From Pseudomonas sp. MIACH (lineage in GTDB: Bacteria; Pseudomonadota; Gammaproteobacteria; Pseudomonadales; Pseudomonadaceae): a stretch of 64,000 nucleotides of DNA. Under the pieces are notes generated by a model. The model searched no databases, was not told where the DNA came from, and was given only the letters and a program-made list of their open reading frames with translations. The translations under genes were made by a program, and so were the position numbers. The stretch covers positions 1 through 64,000 of the forward strand of contig NZ_LHVO01000022.1 of assembly GCF_001269925.1 (NCBI RefSeq), read 5' to 3'. This document shows positions 36,013-45,244 of this stretch, in pieces (the stretch's first letter is position 1; each line of letters opens with the position of its first letter).

Positions 36013-36917
36013 AGCAAGCGGTCTCCACAGCTTTTAAAGCCTTCTTCCAGGTAGTCGATCCAGGCGCGAATCGCAGGCAGCACGCCACGGCGATGCGGGT
36101 AGACGGCCTGGAGCCAACCGCCCGGCAATGACCATTGCGGCAGCAGTTGCACCAGGCGGCCGCTGGCCAATTCCTCTTCGCAATACATCATCGGCAGTAC
36201 GGTAAAGCCCAGGCCCATGATGGCGCTGGTCTTGCGCACGATAAAGTCGTCGATGCCCAGGCGAGCTTCCATCGCCAGGTCGTGGGGTTTGCCCTGGGGG
36301 TCGAGGATGCGCTGGTGCACCAGGCGATCCGCCTCCAGTGCGCCGAGTATCGGCAGTTGCTTGAGGTCGTCGAGGGTGTTCACCTGGCGCCCGAGCATCA
36401 GTGCGGGGCTGGCGACCAGCACGGTCTGGGCCTGGCGCAGGCGCTTGGTGACCAGCAGTGGGTCTTCATCACCGAGTTCGCGCACGCGCAGCGCCACGTC
36501 GATGCCTTCGGCGACCAGGTCGACGCGGCGGTTGACCAGGGTCATCTCCAGTTGGACCTGGGGGTGCGCGGCGAGAAATCCGGCCACCACCTCCGGCAAG
36601 ATATGTTGTGCCATGCCCACCGGGCAGCTCACCCGCAGCCGCCCGCGTGGTTCGCTGGACATGCTGGCGACGGCCTCATCGGCCATTTCCGCTTCCAGCA
36701 GCATGGCCTGGCAATGGCGCAGGTAGCGCTCGCCCACGGCGGTCAGGGTCAGTTGCCGCGTGGTGCGTTGCAGCAGGCGTGCGCCGAGTCGCTCTTCCAG
36801 CTCGGCGATGCGCCGCGACAGACGCGACTTGGGAATCCCCAAAAGCCGTCCGGCCGCCGCAAAGCCGCCGGCTTCGACGACTTTGGCGAAATAGTAGAGG
36901 TCGTTGAGGTCTTGCAT
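36009..36917 (-). CDS. LysR-family regulator, divergent from azoR
   Basis: The 302-residue regulator has the DNA-binding domain LNDLYYFAKVVEAGGFAAAGRLLGIPKSRLSRRIAELEERLGARLLQR and a LysR substrate domain (RGRLRVSCPVGMAQHILPEVVAGFLAAHPQVQLEMTLV). It is of the PgdR/DsdC-like group often found opposite flavoenzymes. It reads away from azoR and probably activates it in response to electrophiles or quinones. An inverted repeat lies between the two. Confidence 0.9.
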   Translation of the reverse strand: MQDLNDLYYFAKVVEAGGFAAAGRLLGIPKSRLSRRIAELEERLGARLLQRTTRQLTLTAVGERYLRHCQAMLLEAEMADEAVASMSSEPRGRLRVSCPVGMAQHILPEVVAGFLAAHPQVQLEMTLVNRRVDLVAEGIDVALRVRELGDEDPLLVTKRLRQAQTVLVASPALMLGRQVNTLDDLKQLPILGALEADRLVHQRILDPQGKPHDLAMEARLGIDDFIVRKTSAIMGLGFTVLPMMYCEEELASGRLVQLLPQWSLPGGWLQAVYPHRRGVLPAIRAWIDYLEEGFKSCGDRLL

Positions 36918-36927
36918 GCTGGGCCTA

Positions 36928-36947
36928 TTGTCCTGTCAGTGGGACAA
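36928..36947. promoter_or_regulatory. Inverted repeat, candidate LysR site
   Basis: TTGTCC is repeated in inverse (GGACAA) after eight bases. It lies about 11 bases before the LysR start and about 95 before azoR, the usual place for an autoregulatory LysR site. Inferred from symmetry alone. Confidence 0.45.
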
Positions 36948-37042
36948 ACTATCGCATTAAAGCCGGCTTATCGACTATTGGTTTCATGCGTAGCATCACC
37001 GCCATCTGATCGCCCCTGTCGATCCCACCTCGGAGATCCACC

Positions 37043-37654
37043 ATGAAACTGTTGCACATCGATTCCAGCATTCTCGGCGACAACTCGGCTTCCCGTCAGC
37101 TCAGCGCTGGCGTCGTCAAGGCCTGGCAAGCGGCCCAGCCAGGTGTGGAAGTGACCTACCGTGACCTCGCCAGCGAAGGCATCAACCACTTCTCCGGCGC
37201 GACCCTGGGAGCCTTGGGCACCGCTGCCGAATTGCGTGATGCGGCGCAAAAGCATGAGGCCGAACTGAGCGCATCGTCGCTGGCTGAGTTCCTCGCCGCC
37301 GATGCGGTTGTGATCGGTGCGCCGATGTACAACTTCACCATCGCGACCCAGTTGAAAGCCTGGATCGACCGCATCGCCGTCGCCGGTCAGACCTTCCGTT
37401 ACACCGAAGCCGGTCCGGAAGGCCTGTGCGGCAACAAGAAAGTCATTATCGTGTCCACGGCCGGTGGCATGCACGCCGGGCAAGCGTCTGGCGCAGCCCA
37501 TGAAGGCTACCTGAAACTGCTGTTTGGCTTCCTCGGTATTACCGATATTGAAATCGTGCGTGCCGAAGGCCTGGCCTACGGTGATGAAGTGCGTGCAAAA
37601 GCCTTGAGCGATGCCAACGTAGTCATCAACGAACAATTGTTCGCTGCCGCGTAA
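37043..37654 (+). CDS. azoR: FMN-dependent NADH azoreductase
   Basis: The 203-residue flavodoxin-fold enzyme has [21 protein letters not shown] (flavin phosphate loop), [32 protein letters not shown] and STAGGMHAG. AzoR reduces quinones and azo compounds with NADH through a two-electron mechanism. GGAG lies before the ATG. It is divergent from the LysR gene. Confidence 0.93.
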   Translation: MKLLHIDSSILGDNSASRQLSAGVVKAWQAAQPGVEVTYRDLASEGINHFSGATLGALGTAAELRDAAQKHEAELSASSLAEFLAADAVVIGAPMYNFTIATQLKAWIDRIAVAGQTFRYTEAGPEGLCGNKKVIIVSTAGGMHAGQASGAAHEGYLKLLFGFLGITDIEIVRAEGLAYGDEVRAKALSDANVVINEQLFAAA

Positions 37655-37676
37655 GACTTGTGTAAATTTCGCCTCT

Positions 37677-37701
37677 GCGCGGTTTCAATCTGAAGCCGTG
37701 C
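37677..37701 (+). terminator. Stem-loop downstream of azoR
   Basis: GCGCGGTTTCA pairs fully with TGAAGCCGTGC (two G-U pairs) around ATC, 22 bases after the azoR stop. No T-run follows, so intrinsic termination is plausible but not certain. Confidence 0.45.
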
Positions 37702-37895
37702 GCCTAAACTCTGTATTCTGATCGCCTTAAATCGATCGGAGTACGGAGTTTTTTCGTTTACCCGCTGTCATTACTTTGGCCCAGGTTATGCACGCATGGG
37801 TTTATCACCCGATGCGAGTGCCTTGAACCATGGACTTTTCAAATAGACATGCCGCGGGTGTTGAACGTGGTTACACAGCAAAGGTGGACATCCTC

Positions 37896-38933
37896 ATGAT
37901 GCGTCTTTGTGCCGTTATGGTTCTTTCCCTCCTCGGCGGCCTGATTTCAGTGCACGCCGCGCCTGCGCCGCACCCCCATTGGAGTGTGGGCTTCCATCGC
38001 ATGACGTTTCTCGACCCGCTGGATCTGCAGCCGATGAAGGCGGTGGCGTTTTACCCGTCCACCGACGATGAACACAGCACACAACTGGGTCCCTATCACG
38101 TCGCGGCTACCGAAGATTCCAAGATCGCCATTGGCCGCTTCCCGATGCTGATGCTGTCCCATGGCAACACCGGTACGCCATTGGCCCTGCATGACCTGGC
38201 CACCTCCCTGGCGCGCAAAGGCTTTGTGGTGGTCGCGGTGCTGCACCCTGGCGATAACTACAAGGATCACAGCCGCCTGGGCACGGTGAGTAATCTCTAC
38301 GGCCGGCCGATCCAGATTTCCGAAGCGATCACCGCCACCCTGGCCGACCCGATGCTGTCGCCATTCGTCAACGTCGACCAGGTGGGGGTTATCGGTTATT
38401 CGGCCGGTGGCGAGACCGCGTTGATCCTGGCGGGGGCCAAGCCGGACTTCGATCGCCTGCGCCGCTATTGCCAGGAACGTCCCGAAGATCGTGATGCCTG
38501 CACCACCAAAGGCGAGCTGGTGGTGGACCGTGACGACCTGCAACCGCAATCCGACCCGCGTATCCACGCACTGATGTTGATGGCGCCGTTAAGCCTGATG
38601 TTCGGCCGCCATACCCTGGCGGATGTGCATGTGCCGGTGCTGCTCTACAGCGGCGACGGCGACAAGCTGGTGGCGGTAGACAAGAACGCCGCCGCCCTGG
38701 CGCGCAAGCTGCCGGAGCCGCCGGACTTCAAGTTGCTGGCGGGGGCAGGGCACTTCGTGTTCATGGCCCCGTGTGACAGCGATCAACTGGCCGCCATGCC
38801 GGCGATCTGCACCGATGCCGATGGCGTCGACCGTGAAGGCATCCACCGCGACCTGATCTCCGAAGCCGGGCGTTTTTTCACCCACACCCTCGGCCAGACC
38901 ACCCGCGCCGGCATGCAGACCGCCGATCAGTAA
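37896..38933 (+). CDS. Secreted alpha/beta hydrolase of the dienelactone-hydrolase type
   Basis: The 345-residue protein begins with a signal peptide (MMRLCAVMVLSLLGGLISVHAAPA). It has an alpha/beta-hydrolase core with the nucleophile elbow GYSAGGETAL, a preceding SHGNTGTPLALHDLATSL oxyanion region, and a late GAGHFVF carrying the catalytic His. The family covers dienelactone hydrolases and platelet-activating-factor-type esterases; the substrate is not evident. The start is set by the signal peptide and GGTGGA upstream; a frame open to 37830 is less likely. Confidence 0.8.
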   Translation: MMRLCAVMVLSLLGGLISVHAAPAPHPHWSVGFHRMTFLDPLDLQPMKAVAFYPSTDDEHSTQLGPYHVAATEDSKIAIGRFPMLMLSHGNTGTPLALHDLATSLARKGFVVVAVLHPGDNYKDHSRLGTVSNLYGRPIQISEAITATLADPMLSPFVNVDQVGVIGYSAGGETALILAGAKPDFDRLRRYCQERPEDRDACTTKGELVVDRDDLQPQSDPRIHALMLMAPLSLMFGRHTLADVHVPVLLYSGDGDKLVAVDKNAAALARKLPEPPDFKLLAGAGHFVFMAPCDSDQLAAMPAICTDADGVDREGIHRDLISEAGRFFTHTLGQTTRAGMQTADQ

Positions 38934-40102
38934 GCGCGGCGCTTGAGCAGCAAGGTCACGCCCAGTGCCGTGACCGATAACAGTGCCGCGCAGAAGAAGA
39001 TCCAGCCATAACCCAGGTTCAGCGCCACGGCGCCCATCAACGGCCCGGCAATCGCCAGGGCCAGGTCGAAAAACACCGCATACGCACTCAGGCCCGCCCC
39101 GCGGCTGCTGTTGGGCACCTGCTTGATGGCTTCTACGCCCAGCGCCGGGTACACCAGCGACAAACCAAAACCGGTCAGCCCCGCACCGATCAGAGCCACC
39201 CCGGTAGAGGGTGCCAACCACAGCAGCGTCAGGCCCAAGGTCTCGATGATCATGCAGGCAATCGCCGCCGTGAAGCCGCCAAAACGGCTGATTGCCGAGA
39301 TAAACACCAGTCGCGCCAGGATAAAGCACACGCCAAACACCGTGAGGCAATAAGCCGCGCCGACCCAGCCGCGACTCAGGTAATACAGGGTAATAAAGGT
39401 GGTCAGGGTGCCGTAGCCAATGGAGGCCAGGCACAGGCTGGCACCGAAGGGCGCGATACGCCCGAACACCGCCCAGAACGGCAGCCGCTCGCCGCGCACC
39501 ACCGGCACCGAGGGTTTATTGCGGATCAGCACCAGGCCCAGCGCCGCCAATACCGATAGCGCGATACCCAGGCTGGTGTAGCCATATTCGGCGACCATCA
39601 CCACCCCCAGCGGCGCGCCAATGGCGATGGCACCGTAGGAGGCGATGCCATTCCACGAAATCGAGCGTGCCGTATGTTCGGCACCGACCTGGCCCATGCA
39701 CCAACTGATGGTGCCCACGCCGATCAGGCCCTGGGCCACACCCAGCAACAGCCGGCCGACGATCAGAATCCCCAGGCTCAGGCTGGGCATGCTCTCCAAC
39801 AGGGTGGCGAAGAACGTCAACACACCGCTGATCAGGATGCCCGCCAGCCCCAGCACAATTGCGCGCTTGGTGCCGACGTTGTCGGACATGCGCCCGGCCA
39901 TGGGACGGCTGAGCAGGGTCGCCAGGTACTGCGAACCGATGGTGATCCCGGCCACCACCGCGCTGAAGCCCAGTTGCTCATGTACATAGCCTGGGATTAC
40001 CGCAATCGGCAGGCCGATGCAGATAAAGGCAATGAAGGTGTAGAAGACGATGGAGACGATCTGCAGGGTGATCGACAAGGAGGAGGGGGCGGCGTCGGAC
40101 AT
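38927..40102 (-). CDS. MFS transporter, YhhS/UPF0226-like
   Basis: The 391-residue protein has about twelve membrane helices. The A-motif region reads RPMAGRMSDNVGTKRAIVLG, preceded by GLPIAVIPGYVHEQLGFSAVVAGITIGSQYLATLLS, which is characteristic of the YhhS/YfcJ group, a set with little known substrate range. ATG 40102 is chosen as the start of recognisable sequence; the ribosome site is weak and an ATG at 40138 remains possible. Its 3' end overlaps the convergent hydrolase by 7 bp. Confidence 0.83.
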   Translation of the reverse strand: MSDAAPSSLSITLQIVSIVFYTFIAFICIGLPIAVIPGYVHEQLGFSAVVAGITIGSQYLATLLSRPMAGRMSDNVGTKRAIVLGLAGILISGVLTFFATLLESMPSLSLGILIVGRLLLGVAQGLIGVGTISWCMGQVGAEHTARSISWNGIASYGAIAIGAPLGVVMVAEYGYTSLGIALSVLAALGLVLIRNKPSVPVVRGERLPFWAVFGRIAPFGASLCLASIGYGTLTTFITLYYLSRGWVGAAYCLTVFGVCFILARLVFISAISRFGGFTAAIACMIIETLGLTLLWLAPSTGVALIGAGLTGFGLSLVYPALGVEAIKQVPNSSRGAGLSAYAVFFDLALAIAGPLMGAVALNLGYGWIFFCAALLSVTALGVTLLLKRRAY

Positions 40103-40195
40103 GAGCACTCGTTCGCGGGCGGGCGGTGAATGCATCATGGCAAGGGCTTGGGGGAAAAGGAAGCAGCCTAACTACTTTGACCGAGAAACCGGCTT

Positions 40196-40378
40196 TTGTG
40201 GCGAGCGGGCTTGCGCCGCGTTGGGCTGCGTAGCGGCCCCAATAAAAAACACCGCATTCTGCCAGGCAAAACGCGGTGTTCGTTTTCAGGGCTGCTGCGC
40301 AGCCCAACGCGGGGCAAGCCCGCTCGCCACAACAAGCCCGCTCGCCACAACAAACATGCTTGCCACAACAAGCATGCT
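40196..40378. repeat. Compound REPIN with extra tandem REP fragments
   Basis: A 35-bp arm (40196-40230) and its reverse complement (40298-40332) differ at one base and contain the core TGTGGCGAGCGGGCTTGC. Between them is a smaller stem (AACACCGC 40248-40255 with GCGGTGTT 40273-40280). The right arm is followed by a second copy of CAAGCCCGCTCGCCACAA and by two degenerate copies (CATGCTTGCCACAACAAGCATGC). It lies between an MFS gene and ybiT. Confidence 0.85.
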
Positions 40379-40400
40379 CCAGGGTTTCAGGTCGCTGCTG

Positions 40401-41987
40401 TTAGAACACCACGCCTTGGCTGCGCAGGTAATCGTCATAGGTGCCGCTGAAGTCGATCACGCCGTTGGCGCTCAACTCGATGATGCGCGTCGCCAGGGAC
40501 GATACGAACTCACGGTCATGGCTGACGAAGATCAGCGTGCCCGGGTAGTTCTCCAGCGCCAGGTTCAGCGCCTCGATGGATTCCATGTCCAAGTGGTTGG
40601 TCGGTTCGTCCATGATCAGCACGTTCGGCTTTTGCAGGATCAGCTTGCCGAACAGCATGCGGCCTTGCTCACCACCGGAGATCACCTTGACCGACTTGAG
40701 GATCTCGTCGTTGGAGAACAGCATGCGGCCCAGGGTGCCACGGATCACTTGCTCGCCTTGGGTCCACTGGCCCATCCAGTCGAACAGGCTCATGTCGGTT
40801 TCGAAGTCGCTGGCGTGGTCCTGGGCGTAGTAGCCCAGTTCTGCGGCGTCGGTCCACTTGATGCTGCCGGCATCCGGGGTCAGTTCGTTGACCAGGGTAC
40901 GCAGCAGGGTGGTCTTGCCGATACCGTTCGGGCCGATGATCGCCACGCGCTCGCCGGCTTCAACCTGGAAGCTGAAGTCCTTGAACAGCGGCTTGCCGTC
41001 GAAACCTTTCGCCATGCGCTCGACGATGACCGCCTGGCGGTGCAGCTTTTTGGTTTGTTCGAAACGGATGAACGGGCTCACACGGCTCGAAGGCTTGACC
41101 TCGGCGAGCTGGATCTTGTCGATCGCCTTGGCACGGGACGTTGCCTGCTTGGCTTTCGAGGCGTTGGCCGAAAAGCGGCTGACGAAGGATTGCAGCTCGG
41201 AGATCTGCGCTTTCTTCTTGGCGTTGTCCGACAGCAGCTGCTCGCGGGACTGGGTCGCCACGGTCATGTACTCGTCGTAGTTGCCCGGGAACAGGCGCAG
41301 CTCGCCGTAGTCCAGGTCAGCCATGTGGGTGCACACGCTGTTCAGGAAGTGACGGTCGTGAGAGATGATGATCATCAGGCTGGAGCGCTGGGTCAGGATG
41401 TTTTCCAGCCAGCGGATGGTGTTGATGTCCAGGTGGTTGGTCGGTTCGTCGAGCAACAGCACTTCAGGATCGGAGAACAGCGCCTGGGCCAGCAGTACAC
41501 GCAATTTCCAACCCGGAGACACTTCGCTCATCGGGCCGAAATGCTGCTCCAAGGGAATACCCAGGCCCAGCAGCAGTTCACCGGCGCGGGATTCGGCGGT
41601 GTAGCCGTCCATTTCGGCGAACTCGGTTTCCAGCTCGGCCACGGCCATGCCGTCGTCTTCGCTCATTTCCGGCAGCGAGTAGATACGGTCGCGCTCAGCC
41701 TTGACCTTCCACAGCTCCTCGTGACCCATGATCACGGTGTCGAGCACGGTGAATTCTTCGTAAGCGAACTGGTCCTGGCGCAGCTTACCCAGGCGCACAT
41801 TCGGCTCCAGCATGACCTGGCCACCGGACGGATCGAGGTCGCCGCCGAGGATTTTCATGAAGGTCGACTTGCCGCAACCGTTGGCACCGATCAGACCATA
41901 CCGGTTGCCGGCGCCGAACTTGACCGAGACGTTCTCAAAGAGCGGCTTGGCGCCGAACTGCATGGTGATGTTAGCTGTGGAGATCAA
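40401..41987 (-). CDS. ybiT: ABC-F family ATPase YbiT
   Basis: The 528-residue protein has two ABC domains without membrane segments: Walker [10 protein letters not shown] and GPNGIGKTT, signatures SPGWKLRV and SGGEQGRM, and two [21 protein letters not shown]alker B motifs. A linker lies at about 245-300. Length and sequence match E. coli YbiT. ABC-F proteins of this type act on the ribosome E site rather than in transport. The gene is monocistronic. Confidence 0.93.
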   Translation of the reverse strand: MISTANITMQFGAKPLFENVSVKFGAGNRYGLIGANGCGKSTFMKILGGDLDPSGGQVMLEPNVRLGKLRQDQFAYEEFTVLDTVIMGHEELWKVKAERDRIYSLPEMSEDDGMAVAELETEFAEMDGYTAESRAGELLLGLGIPLEQHFGPMSEVSPGWKLRVLLAQALFSDPEVLLLDEPTNHLDINTIRWLENILTQRSSLMIIISHDRHFLNSVCTHMADLDYGELRLFPGNYDEYMTVATQSREQLLSDNAKKKAQISELQSFVSRFSANASKAKQATSRAKAIDKIQLAEVKPSSRVSPFIRFEQTKKLHRQAVIVERMAKGFDGKPLFKDFSFQVEAGERVAIIGPNGIGKTTLLRTLVNELTPDAGSIKWTDAAELGYYAQDHASDFETDMSLFDWMGQWTQGEQVIRGTLGRMLFSNDEILKSVKVISGGEQGRMLFGKLILQKPNVLIMDEPTNHLDMESIEALNLALENYPGTLIFVSHDREFVSSLATRIIELSANGVIDFSGTYDDYLRSQGVVF

Positions 41988-42298
41988 TTACTTTACCTAT
42001 CAATGGGTTGCGAGCGTGGCGGCAGGAGCCTTCAGGCATGCATCAACAGCGACATCAAGGCGCGAAACCCGGTCGCTGAGCAAAAAATGGGGGATGTGTG
42101 TTGGAATTTGGCGCGCATTGTCGCATATGTCAGGCGACAGTTGTATGGCGGCCGACGACGGATGTTGAGCGCCTTCAATCTCATGTGGCGCTTGGCCACC
42201 CCAAGGTGGCGGGTTGTTCAGAACGGATAGCGGAACGTATGATCGCCACGCGTCCCCAATGTGGACGCCAAGACTCACCCCCTATGAAGGATATGAGC
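41988..42298. other. Intergenic region upstream of ybiT, no gene recognised
   Basis: About 310 bases hold the ybiT promoter on one side and the promoter for the small-ORF pair on the other. The base composition is less GC-rich than the flanks. I see no strong hairpin, operator or RNA motif. Confidence 0.5.
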
Positions 42299-42460
42299 AT
42301 GGAAAAGCACTTCGGTAATTCAGGCCTGTTCAAGGCTGCTTCGTATCACTGCAACGAACTCCTGGGCTGCGGCATCGCTGGCTGGGAGCTGAAAAATATT
42401 GCGCTGAATACGAAGGAGTTTTTGATATGTCCAAAGAACTACTCGGAGTTTCTGCTCTAG
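42299..42460 (+). CDS. Small cysteine-containing peptide ORF (53 residues)
   Basis: The ORF begins with an ATG seven bases after AAGGA and reads MEKHFGNSGLFKAASYH and so on, with three cysteines (CNELLGC and LICP). It has no signal peptide or membrane helix. It overlaps the next gene by 34 bp in another frame. I do not recognise the family. It may be a real small protein, a peptide precursor, or a leader whose translation opens the next ribosome site. Confidence 0.45.
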   Translation: MEKHFGNSGLFKAASYHCNELLGCGIAGWELKNIALNTKEFLICPKNYSEFLL

Positions 42461-42783
42461 GGTTGATGGTGCTCGGCGAGTTTTGTGCAATCTACAGTGA
42501 GGTGGTCACCGCCAAGCTTGCCCAGACAGGAAATGGTTCATGGGAAGGGTTCGTCCTTCCTGTTGTGCTGATGTGTTTTGCAGGGCTTTGTCTGTTGGGT
42601 GCGTATTGGCTGGGGTACGTTGCTGTCGGTGACATCTGGATCGTCACCGTGGTCTCCGTCACCTCTTTGTTGCTGCTTGAGCCCTTGGTGGTCTGGTCGC
42701 TGTTTCATGAAGCACCAGGACGAGGCGCCCTTATCGGGTTCGTCTTGGGAGCCTTGGGAATGCTGTCCACTGTACTGCTCTAA
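42427..42783 (+). CDS. Small four-helix membrane protein, EamA/SMR-like
   Basis: The 118-residue protein has four hydrophobic segments (about 5-25, 40-62, 66-88, 97-117), with glutamates in the first helix region (GEFCAIYSEV). The size and pattern resemble small DMT transporters of the EamA/SMR type, which act as dimers to export cations or metabolites. It has a perfect AAGGAG nine bases before the ATG. It lies in a region of lower GC than its neighbours. The substrate is unknown. Confidence 0.7.
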   Translation: MSKELLGVSALGLMVLGEFCAIYSEVVTAKLAQTGNGSWEGFVLPVVLMCFAGLCLLGAYWLGYVAVGDIWIVTVVSVTSLLLLEPLVVWSLFHEAPGRGALIGFVLGALGMLSTVLL

Positions 42784-42906
42784 CTTGCGCTTCTGGCCCA
42801 GCAATCAAACGCTGGGTCAGCTCACCGAAAGTGGGTGAGACTTTTTTTGGGCCGAAATTTGGCGCCCGCTCGGATTTCGTCTGCACAGTTCCTGGTGTCG
42901 CTCATA

Positions 42907-44145
42907 TCAGGCAGCAGAGGCGTGGGGCGCGAAGACGGGTTTCGCCAGGGTCTCTGGCATTGCCAGCCATAACAGTGCCAACGCAACGCCAGCCACACCG
43001 GCCAGGGTGAGGAATGCCGCGTTGTAGCCCGCCTGTTGCACCACGAAACCGGCCAGGCTGCTGCTCAATGCTGCGCCCAGGCCAAACACGGTGGAGATCG
43101 CCCCCAGGCTGACATTGAAGCGCCCGGTGCCCTGGGTCAGGTCCTTGACGATCACCGGGAACAACGCACCGAAGATCCCCGCGCCGATACCGTCGAGCAT
43201 TTGCACGGCCACCAGCCAATAGGGATCGCTGGATAAGGTATAGAGCACGCCACGCAGGGGTAAAATCATGAAGCCGGCCAGCAGCAGCGGTTTGCGTCCC
43301 CACACATCGGCCTTGCTGCCCACCAGCCAGGCCATCGGCACCATCACCAATTGCGCTGCGACAATGCAGGCCGAGGTCAGCGGCGTGGCCATCTGCAGGT
43401 TGATCTGCGAGAGCTTCTGGCTGACCAGCGGCAGCATGGCGGCATTGGCCAAATGGAACAGGGCGCAGCAGATTGCGAACAGCAACAGCGGGCGGTTGGC
43501 CAGTAGGACTTTCAGCCCGGACGGCTGCTCGTGATCGACTGTATGGGCGGGGTCGAAGCCTCGGGCGACCTCATGGTCGATAGCCTTGGCCGAGACGCAA
43601 CTGACCGCGACGACACTGGCCACCGCCATAAAAGCCATCAGGTAGAACACCACCACCGGCCCAAACAGATACGCCAGGCCACCGGCCAGCAACGCAGCCA
43701 CCGCGTTGCCGGCATGGTTGAAGGTCTCATTGCGCCCGGTGCGGCGAGTAAAGGCGCGTGGCCCAGTGATGCCCAGGGAAATCGCGGAGATCGCTGGCGC
43801 GAACACCGAAGCGGCGACGGCACTGGCCGCCTGGGTCAAGGCGACGAGGCTGAAGGAACTGACAAAAGGCAGCAGCAGGCAACTGCCGGTCACCAATAGG
43901 GCGGCAATCGCAACCACCGCGCGTTTGCTGCGCGTACGGTCGATCAATGCACCCGCCGGGCCCTGGGTGATCAGTGCGGCAATACCCGCCAGCGTCATGA
44001 CCACGCCGATACTGGCCGGGTCCCACTTGTGCACCGCCAGCAGGTAGATGGCCAGGTAAGGGCCAAGGCCGTCGCGTACATCCGCCAGGAAAAAATTCAG
44101 GCCATCCAGGGACAGGGTATTACGCAGGTCGGCGGTGTTGGCCAT
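42907..44145 (-). CDS. MFS transporter
   Basis: The 412-residue protein has about twelve membrane helices, with the A-motif-like GPAGALIDRTRSKRAVVAIAALLV and a matching half at GSKADVWGRKPLLLAG. It begins DGLNFFLADVRDGLGPYLAIYLL, a form seen in uncharacterised Pseudomonas MFS exporters. ATG 44145 is chosen because family-like sequence begins there. It is divergent from the methyltransferase gene. The substrate is unknown. Confidence 0.85.
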   Translation of the reverse strand: MANTADLRNTLSLDGLNFFLADVRDGLGPYLAIYLLAVHKWDPASIGVVMTLAGIAALITQGPAGALIDRTRSKRAVVAIAALLVTGSCLLLPFVSSFSLVALTQAASAVAASVFAPAISAISLGITGPRAFTRRTGRNETFNHAGNAVAALLAGGLAYLFGPVVVFYLMAFMAVASVVAVSCVSAKAIDHEVARGFDPAHTVDHEQPSGLKVLLANRPLLLFAICCALFHLANAAMLPLVSQKLSQINLQMATPLTSACIVAAQLVMVPMAWLVGSKADVWGRKPLLLAGFMILPLRGVLYTLSSDPYWLVAVQMLDGIGAGIFGALFPVIVKDLTQGTGRFNVSLGAISTVFGLGAALSSSLAGFVVQQAGYNAAFLTLAGVAGVALALLWLAMPETLAKPVFAPHASAA

Positions 44146-44302
44146 GGCACAGTCTTCAGGGAGTGGGCGTTCAACGGCTGAACGCACGATGAGCTAATGA
44201 CCTGTACGGTTGGCGTTAAGTTTCGCGCGCTCCCCGGGGTTTTAATCCGCGTGCACTTGGCTTACTTTCTGAGTCTCGCTGTAACAATTATCTGGAGACG
44301 CA

Positions 44303-45115
44303 ATGGACATGCCCTCAGCTCAACAGGCGATTGCCTGCAACAAGGACGCCTGGGACCAATCCGCCGACCTGCACAAAACCACCGAGACCTGGAGCGCACT
44401 GCTCAGCGGCGTCCGCGACCCTGGTTTTTCGTGCCTGGACCCCACCATCACCGGCTTGTTGCAGGACGTCGGTGTCGACGGTAAGGATGTGGTGCAACTG
44501 TGCTGCAACAACGGTCGCGAAAGCTTGTCGCTGTTCGCCCTGGGCGCCCGTTCGGTGGTCGGGGTGGACCAATCCTCGGCGTTTCTCCTGCAGGCGCGCG
44601 AGCTTGCCGCTATGTCGCCCCATGACCCGGAATTTATCGAAAGTGACATCCATGCGTTGCCGCCACGCTTGCACGGGCGCTTCGATCTGGCCTTGGTGAC
44701 CATCGGTGTACTCGGTTGGATGCCGGATGTGGCGCTGTTCATGCGTCATGTCGCCAGCACCTTGAAGCCCGGCGGCACGCTGGTGATGTATGAAACCCAT
44801 CCGTTCCTGGAGGTGTTCGATCCCAAGGCGCCAAATCCGTTGCTGCCTGCCAGTTCGTATTTCCAGCGCGAGCCTTTTGTACTGCAGGAGTCGATTGTCT
44901 ACGAAGGCCAGGGCGACGTGGCCGGACCCACCTCCTATTGGTATATGCACACCCTGGGGGATGTGGTGAGCGCGGCGATTGGTGCCGACTTGCAGATCGC
45001 CCACTTGCAGGAGTATTCCCACTCCAACCGTGAGGAACTGTACGACCAGTACGAGCACCAGCCTGCCCAGTTGCCCTTGTGCTTTACCCTGACCGCCACC
45101 AAGCATCGCCCCTGA
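44303..45115 (+). CDS. Class I SAM-dependent methyltransferase
   Basis: The 270-residue protein has the Rossmann SAM-binding motif I (VVQLCCNNGRESLSLFALG), the acidic motif VGVDQSSAFLLQARELA, motif LALVTIGVLGWMPDV and LKPGGTLVMYETHPFL. Its motif I has CCNNGR in place of the common GxGxG, as in a subgroup of UbiE-like enzymes. The methyl acceptor is unknown. GGAG lies before the ATG. It diverges from the MFS gene. Confidence 0.85.
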   Translation: MDMPSAQQAIACNKDAWDQSADLHKTTETWSALLSGVRDPGFSCLDPTITGLLQDVGVDGKDVVQLCCNNGRESLSLFALGARSVVGVDQSSAFLLQARELAAMSPHDPEFIESDIHALPPRLHGRFDLALVTIGVLGWMPDVALFMRHVASTLKPGGTLVMYETHPFLEVFDPKAPNPLLPASSYFQREPFVLQESIVYEGQGDVAGPTSYWYMHTLGDVVSAAIGADLQIAHLQEYSHSNREELYDQYEHQPAQLPLCFTLTATKHRP

Positions 45116-45131
45116 ACGGGATTTCCCAGGC

Positions 45132-45158
45132 AAAAAAATGCCCGCGGAGGAGGCGGGC
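45132..45158 (-). terminator. Intrinsic terminator on the minus strand
   Basis: On the minus strand GCCCGC and GCGGGC form a stem and are followed by a run of seven T. It lies about 85 bases downstream of the TIGR03067-like gene and can end that transcript. A second stem (45182-45189 with 45205-45212) lies between. Confidence 0.7.
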
Positions 45159-45244
45159 CAAGGGATTCACTGGAGTAGGTAGGCTTCACCCTATAGCGCA
45201 GGAAGTGAAGCCTTTGTGAAAAGGCTGTCGCAGTTTCGTACGCC

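Noticed and set aside
40298..40378. Possible CRISPR-like short tandem repeats
   Set aside because: The units are REP fragments with no unique spacers of constant length, and there are no cas genes.
40050..42230. A 726-codon plus-strand frame across the REPIN and opposite ybiT
   Set aside because: The opposite strand encodes a full ABC-F protein with all motifs; the plus frame has none and passes through repeats.
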